In this document: in pieces, positions 4,626-7,788 of the stretch | How positions within the stretch are numbered: position 1 is the stretch's first letter | Layout: every line of letters starts with the position of its first letter | Source: Oxalobacteraceae bacterium | GTDB taxonomy: Bacteria; Pseudomonadota; Gammaproteobacteria; Burkholderiales; Burkholderiaceae_D | DNA: 7,788 nucleotides | Reading direction: 5' to 3' | NCBI GenBank assembly: GCA_947446335.1 | Contig: CANFGA010000127.1 | Span: 1 to 7,788, forward strand | Translations under genes and position numbers: made by a program | Notes under the pieces: generated by a model | Database searches by the model: none | The model's input: the letters and a program-made list of their open reading frames with translations, nothing else | What the model was told of the DNA's origin: nothing

Positions 4626-6833
4626 TCAGAAATCGTGGCGCAGGCCGACATTGATCTGGCGCTTGCGCCCTGCTACCTTGCCATCGACGCGGCTCACCAG
4701 GTATTGCCGATTGGCCAGATTGTGCGCGCTGACAAAAAAACTGGTGCTGACATTGGCTGGCCGATAAGTCAGCGACGCATTGAACAGCGTCACTGCCGGG
4801 ATCTCGCCGCTGGTGCCGGACGCCGTTTCGATCCGGGTATTTTCGCCATCGGAAAACTGGCTGCCGACATGATGGATGCCGATCCTGGCGTCGAAGCGAT
4901 CATCCTGGTAACCCAGCGACAACGCAGCGAGGTTGCGAGGTGCATAAGGCAAGCGATTACCGCTGACAATGTTTTCGGTTCCGACATCGCGCTTGAATTT
5001 GGCCGTGAATAAATTGGTATACGAAGCGCTCATGTAAAAGCGTTCCAGCGTCGGGTGCACCTTGCGCAGCGCGATGCGGCCAGCCATCTCGATCCCGCTC
5101 TGCTGCGATTGGCCGCCATTGACGAACGTGCCACTGGTGGCGCCATTGATGACGATTTGATCGAAACTGGTGTCGAACAGTGTCGCCTCGAGCGTCACAT
5201 CCTTGACATGGCGCGAGCGCAAACCGAGTTCGATATTGGTGCTTTCTTCCGGCCGCGTCTTCGATACCACGGCGCTGTCGTTGCCATCGGCGCCGATGTC
5301 GCGATCCGGGCGCGGCGGCGCAAAGCCCTTGTGCACGCCGGCAAACAGGGTGGTGTCGGCGATCCCGTTCCATGCCACGCCAAAACCGGGCAATATCTTG
5401 GTGATCTTGTTGCTCAAGCTCGATTCGGGATTATTGTGCGTCAAGCCATCGGCGCGCAGCACATCGGTGTCGATCGTCAATTGCTCGACGCGCACGCCGG
5501 GGGTGATGGCCCAGTCACCCAGGTAAGAGGTATTTTGCGCATAGTAGGAGCGCGACTTGACATCGATGTTGATCAATTCGCGCGGCAAACTGTTGCCCGC
5601 CGCAAAGTTCAAGTCCTGAAACGAGGCGTCGTTGCCACGGTATTGTTCGCGCCGGATATCTTCCTGATGCCAGCGCAAGCCGATGACGGCATCGTTGTCG
5701 ATGCCAAACAGCGTGTGGCGGATGTCGAGACGCGGCTCGACGCCCCAATAGTTGAAGGCACGCGGGCGCCAGCGCCCGCCGCACAGATCTGCATTGCTCA
5801 ATGCATTGTTGTCGACTCCGCTCGGACAACGCTCCAGCCTGGAACGACCAGCGTTCTCGCCCGGGGCATCGATTTGACGAAACGAGGCGCGCTCGGAGTC
5901 GACGTAATAATATTGCGTACTCAACGTGACTTGATCGTTCATCTTGAACAGGTGGCGCAACTGCAGCGCCTTGCGCTCGAACTCGAACTTGTCATTGCCT
6001 GCGGTGGGCGCCTGATACTTGTCTTCCTGCCATTCGAGGGCGCCGAGCGCGGTTTCGGAGATGTTCGACTCTTCCTTGTAATAGCCAGCCTTCGCGATCA
6101 ACGTGTGGCGCGGTGACACGTTGAGCTGGCCCTTGACGGTGTATTCCTCCACATCGAAGTCGTGGCCGCTGCGCACCCCGTCGCCGTGCTTCTTGATGGC
6201 ATCGAACATGATGCCGCCGCGCTGATCGCCGACCCCGATATTGCCATGCAAGCTCTTGAAATCATGGTTCCCGCCAGTAGCCGTAACGCTGCCGGCAACG
6301 CCATCGCTGGGCACCGGCTCGGTGACGAAATTGATCATGCCGCCTATCGTTTGCGGCCCGTACAACACCTGGCCCGACCCTTTCACTACCTCGATGCGCT
6401 TGATCCGTTCCAACGACGTCGAATAGTGCGCCGATGGATCGCCATACGGCGCCAGGAACAGCGGCATCCCGTCTTCGAGCAGCAGCGTGCGCGACGAGCG
6501 GCGCGGATCGAGGCCGCGCATGCCGATGTTCAAGGCCAGACCAAAAGTATCTTCACCCACGATATGGATGCCGGGCACTGCATCGAGCGCTTCCTTGATC
6601 GAAAATGGCCGACGCGTATCGAGTTGCTCCCGGTTAACGACTACAAACGAACCGGGCACCGCTTCCAGCTGTTCCGGCAAAATGCCTACCACCGTCACGA
6701 TCGAGCTCACCACCGGCAGCGCCGCGCCGCGCTTCTTGTCGTCGATCGCCGCTTCCTGCGCCTGTGCCAAAGGCGGCGCCAGCATCAAGGTCGAAATCAC
6801 TGCCGCGCGAATGAATCTGGGTCTGATAGCCAT
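4626..6833 (-). CDS. TonB-dependent outer-membrane receptor, FecA-like
   Basis: A 735-residue outer-membrane receptor, probably for ferric citrate or another iron chelate, driven by TonB-ExbBD. A signal peptide (1-25, ending PLAQA) is followed by a possible TonB box, IVTVVG (45-50), a plug domain (about 52-175) with MRGLDPRRSSRTLLLEDG (105-122), LAPYGDPSAHY (127-137) and GSGQVLYGPQTIGGMINFVT (152-171), then a 22-strand-type barrel ending in the terminal Phe expected by the BAM machinery. Two cysteines in RCPSG...DLCGG probably form a disulfide in an external loop. These plug motifs are typical of the FecA-like group. There is no extra N-terminal signalling domain before the TonB box, and no sigma/anti-sigma pair nearby, so FecIR-type control is unlikely. 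The ATG at 6833 is chosen because AGGAG lies five bases before it; an in-frame extension to 6929 would bury the signal peptide. Substrate is uncertain. Confidence 0.95.
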   Translation of the reverse strand: MAIRPRFIRAAVISTLMLAPPLAQAQEAAIDDKKRGAALPVVSSIVTVVGILPEQLEAVPGSFVVVNREQLDTRRPFSIKEALDAVPGIHIVGEDTFGLALNIGMRGLDPRRSSRTLLLEDGMPLFLAPYGDPSAHYSTSLERIKRIEVVKGSGQVLYGPQTIGGMINFVTEPVPSDGVAGSVTATGGNHDFKSLHGNIGVGDQRGGIMFDAIKKHGDGVRSGHDFDVEEYTVKGQLNVSPRHTLIAKAGYYKEESNISETALGALEWQEDKYQAPTAGNDKFEFERKALQLRHLFKMNDQVTLSTQYYYVDSERASFRQIDAPGENAGRSRLERCPSGVDNNALSNADLCGGRWRPRAFNYWGVEPRLDIRHTLFGIDNDAVIGLRWHQEDIRREQYRGNDASFQDLNFAAGNSLPRELINIDVKSRSYYAQNTSYLGDWAITPGVRVEQLTIDTDVLRADGLTHNNPESSLSNKITKILPGFGVAWNGIADTTLFAGVHKGFAPPRPDRDIGADGNDSAVVSKTRPEESTNIELGLRSRHVKDVTLEATLFDTSFDQIVINGATSGTFVNGGQSQQSGIEMAGRIALRKVHPTLERFYMSASYTNLFTAKFKRDVGTENIVSGNRLPYAPRNLAALSLGYQDDRFDARIGIHHVGSQFSDGENTRIETASGTSGEIPAVTLFNASLTYRPANVSTSFFVSAHNLANRQYLVSRVDGKVAGRKRQINVGLRHDF

Positions 6834-6838
6834 GGTAT

Positions 6839-6843
6839 CTCCT
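6839..6843 (-). promoter_or_regulatory. Ribosome binding site of the receptor gene
   Basis: AGGAG on the minus strand, five bases before the ATG at 6833. It decides the start in favour of the form whose N-terminus is a signal peptide. Confidence 0.85.
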
Positions 6844-6876
6844 GCTGTTAGTCGTTGTGCCAGCGCCGACGTCCTC

Positions 6877-6904
6877 TGCCAGCACAGCGGCAGCTGTACT
6901 GGCA
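6877..6904 (-). promoter_or_regulatory. Strong hairpin in the leader of the receptor mRNA
   Basis: On the minus strand TGCCAGTACAGC, a four-base loop TGCC and GCTGTGCTGGCA form a 12-bp stem with one G-U pair. It ends 43 bases before the receptor start codon. A T-run precedes the stem instead of following it, so it is not an intrinsic terminator for this gene. It could be part of a structured 5' leader controlling translation or mRNA stability. I could not match it to a known riboswitch; no B12-box is seen. Confidence 0.5.
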
Positions 6905-6933
6905 AAAAGGCGCACGCGTGACATGCCAATCCG

Positions 6934-6965
6934 ACTATAAATGATTGCAGTAGTGCAAGTGTCAG
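6934..6965 (-). promoter_or_regulatory. Possible promoter of the receptor gene with an overlapping dyad
   Basis: On the minus strand TATAGT (6934-6939) is a good -10 box. CTGACA (6960-6965) is a good -35 but lies 20 bases away, longer than the usual 16-18. Between them is TTGCA-N4-TGCAA (6945-6958), a dyad placed where a repressor could act. No clear Fur box is seen, only a partial AT-rich resemblance around 6936-6947. Suggestive, not secure. Confidence 0.35.
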
Positions 6966-6983
6966 GATTTGGTCACGGAGAAG

Positions 6984-7027
6984 CCGGGAAAAATTCCCGG
7001 TCCGCGCAAGTACAGCGAATCTTGTGC
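6984..7027. repeat. Two adjacent dyads between the phasin-like and receptor genes
   Basis: CCGGGAAAAATTCCCGG (6984-7000) is a perfect inverted repeat with 7-base arms and a 3-base centre. Three bases on, GCGCAAG (7004-7010) and CTTGTGC (7021-7027) form a second 7-bp stem with one G-T pair around a 10-base loop. Neither is followed by a T tract on either strand, so a standard terminator is not supported. They may be operators or end the transcript of the phasin-like gene in another way. Confidence 0.5.
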
Positions 7028-7091
7028 AACAGGAGTGGCGATCTTGGCAGCTATTGGCAGCGACCGTCTGGCGCAGACCAGCGCCCTGGAT

Positions 7092-7106
7092 GGTCAGGTC
7101 AGGTCA
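7092..7106 (-). repeat. Triple TGACC repeat at the end of the phasin-like gene
   Basis: On the minus strand TGACC is repeated three times without spacers. The first TGA is the stop codon of the phasin-like gene. Since the period is five, the three TGA triplets fall in three different frames. Confidence 0.7.
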
Positions 7107-7436
7107 GCCCAGCAAGTTGCGCTTGCTTTTCAGCGCTGCCTTCGCTGGCATGCCACTGGCTTGGACTGCAGCTTGCCTGGTCTGCTCGTAGCTGACCTGG
7201 GCGCTGGTCACCGACGACAACAGCATCGCCATCGCGCTCTCGGATCCGGCTGGCGCATTTCTGGCGATGTCGCCGACCAGGCTGCTGACCTTGCAAAGCG
7301 CTTCAGCCACCCGGGCATTGGACAATTCCACATGGGCGGAAGACATGATTTCCGCCAGATAACCATTATAGGCAAGCATTTGGGATTCGAAGAAAGTCTT
7401 GCTGGCAGAGGTATGTGGATCGGTATTCAAGAACAT
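7104..7436 (-). CDS. Phasin-like small protein
   Basis: A 110-residue, mostly helical, soluble protein rich in Ala, Ser and Gln, without signal peptide or membrane segment. It begins MFLNTDPHTSASKTFFESQM and has a central amphipathic stretch (about 15-55), a Gly/Pro break (NAPAGS), a second helix (about 66-95) with AQVSYEQTRQAAVQA, and a basic tail ending KSKRNLLG. The helix pattern and the AQ.S.EQT segment recall phasins, which coat polyhydroxyalkanoate granules, but it is shorter than most and the match is loose. It could be another small helical protein. The ATG at 7436 is preferred because GAGGAA lies five bases before it; an in-frame start at 7520 would add 28 residues of non-matching sequence. 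No PHA gene is seen in the window. Confidence 0.6.
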   Translation of the reverse strand: MFLNTDPHTSASKTFFESQMLAYNGYLAEIMSSAHVELSNARVAEALCKVSSLVGDIARNAPAGSESAMAMLLSSVTSAQVSYEQTRQAAVQASGMPAKAALKSKRNLLG

Positions 7437-7441
7437 GGCGT

Positions 7442-7447
7442 TTCCTC
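7442..7447 (-). promoter_or_regulatory. Ribosome binding site of the phasin-like gene
   Basis: GAGGAA on the minus strand, five bases before the ATG at 7436. It selects this start over the upstream in-frame ATG at 7520. Confidence 0.75.
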
Positions 7448-7522
7448 GCATCGGGAGTGGGATAGGCTGATGCCGGGCGCTTATTGTGCGCCGCAGCAAA
7501 CCGATTGTTCCACAGACCACTA

Positions 7523-7554
7523 TTTCTTATTTGATATAAAACAAGAAAAGTCGA
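7523..7554 (-). promoter_or_regulatory. Candidate promoter and AT-rich palindrome before the phasin-like gene
   Basis: On the minus strand TCGACT (7549-7554) and AATAAG (7526-7531) are separated by 17 bases, each matching four of six sigma-70 consensus bases. Overlapping them, CTTGTTTTATATCAAATAAG (7526-7545) is a 20-base near-palindrome (16 of 20 positions symmetric), flanked by arms that extend to TTTCTT (7523-7528) and AAGAAA (7543-7548). An operator over the promoter is plausible. The implied leader is about 80 bases. Confidence 0.35.
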
Positions 7555-7582
7555 CACGACGGCCCTGCAAAGCGCCATCTCG

Positions 7583-7596
7583 GCGCCTGCAGGCGC
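7583..7596. repeat. GC-rich perfect palindrome after the membrane-protein gene
   Basis: GCGCCTGCAGGCGC is a perfect 14-base palindrome that begins 12 bases past the stop of the truncated membrane-protein gene on the minus strand. Its second half can instead pair with a nearby GGCGC (loop GAGAT) followed by TTT, giving a weak terminator-like hairpin. Evidence for termination is poor because the T tract is only three bases. Confidence 0.4.
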
Positions 7597-7608
7597 GCAT
7601 TCGCTTCG

Positions 7609-7788
7609 TCATCGGTGCGCACTTGATCGGCGCAGCGCAGCGAACAACCACACACCGCCCAGCACGAAGCCCCATCCGATCAAAGCGCGACCGGTGTTGA
7701 TCTGGGTTTCCAGCGAATAGGCATTACACAGACGCAAGTCGGTGCTGGTGAAATAAAAGCCCAGCCAGATCATCATCGGCACCGCATA
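7609..7788 (-). CDS. C-terminal end of an inner-membrane protein (partial)
   Basis: An open frame enters from the right edge on the minus strand and ends at TGA (7609-7611), giving the last 59 residues of a protein whose start lies outside the window. It reads YAVPMMIWLGFYF, then a short polar stretch with NAYSLETQINTG, then ALIGWGFVLGGVWLFAALRR and a basic tail. This looks like two membrane segments with a positive C-terminal end that should face the cytoplasm. I do not recognise the family. Confidence 0.65.
   Translation of the reverse strand, partial: YAVPMMIWLGFYFTSTDLRLCNAYSLETQINTGRALIGWGFVLGGVWLFAALRRSSAHR

Noticed and set aside
5055..6116. Open frame of 353 codons on the + strand opposite the receptor gene
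   Set aside because: The receptor on the other strand has full-length family motifs; this frame is a shadow with no domain and no ribosome binding site of note.
6834..7103. Possible cobalamin riboswitch upstream of the TonB-dependent receptor
   Set aside because: The position is right for one, but no B12-box or other conserved cobalamin riboswitch core is seen on the minus strand.

Overview
The window looks like a chromosomal segment of a Betaproteobacterium, most likely of the Oxalobacteraceae. GC content is moderately high in the genes, the spacers are AT-rich, several genes have good Shine-Dalgarno sites, and the protein families (stand-alone EAL of the CxxC type, HHE-like protein, FecA-like receptor, phasin-like protein) fit that group. 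The assignment is an inference from protein style and base composition; no marker gene is present. I see no tRNA, rRNA, CRISPR array, insertion sequence or attachment site.

Left part (about 1-2680, + strand): an RsbQ/KAI2-type alpha/beta hydrolase gene overlaps the start of a gene for a three-PAS diguanylate cyclase. The hydrolase has its catalytic triad at Ser96, Asp219 and His247, the numbering of Bacillus subtilis RsbQ. The cyclase keeps both the GGDEF active site and an RxxD inhibitory site. In B. subtilis, RsbQ acts through the PAS domain of the phosphatase RsbP. Here the first PAS domain sits on a c-di-GMP synthase, so the pair reads as an energy- or metabolite-sensing switch rewired to c-di-GMP output.

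Middle (about 2680-4350): a spacer with short tandem repeats leads to a gene for a hemerythrin-like helical protein that has lost several expected iron ligands. It runs tail-to-tail, with a 26-base overlap, into a stand-alone EAL phosphodiesterase gene on the minus strand with all catalytic residues present. Synthesis (GGDEF) and breakdown (EAL) of c-di-GMP are therefore encoded within about 3.2 kb. An AT-rich divergent spacer separates the EAL gene from a small secreted basic protein gene on the + strand.

Right part (about 4620-7788, all minus strand): a FecA-like TonB-dependent outer-membrane receptor without the N-terminal signalling domain, preceded by a leader with a strong 12-bp hairpin; a 110-residue phasin-like protein whose promoter region holds a 20-bp imperfect palindrome; and the last 59 residues of an inner-membrane protein cut by the window edge. 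Nothing links these three functionally to the c-di-GMP genes beyond proximity.

The best candidate for an under-described system is the RsbQ-like hydrolase plus PAS-PAS-PAS-GGDEF pair, possibly together with the degenerate hemerythrin-like protein and the facing EAL enzyme.
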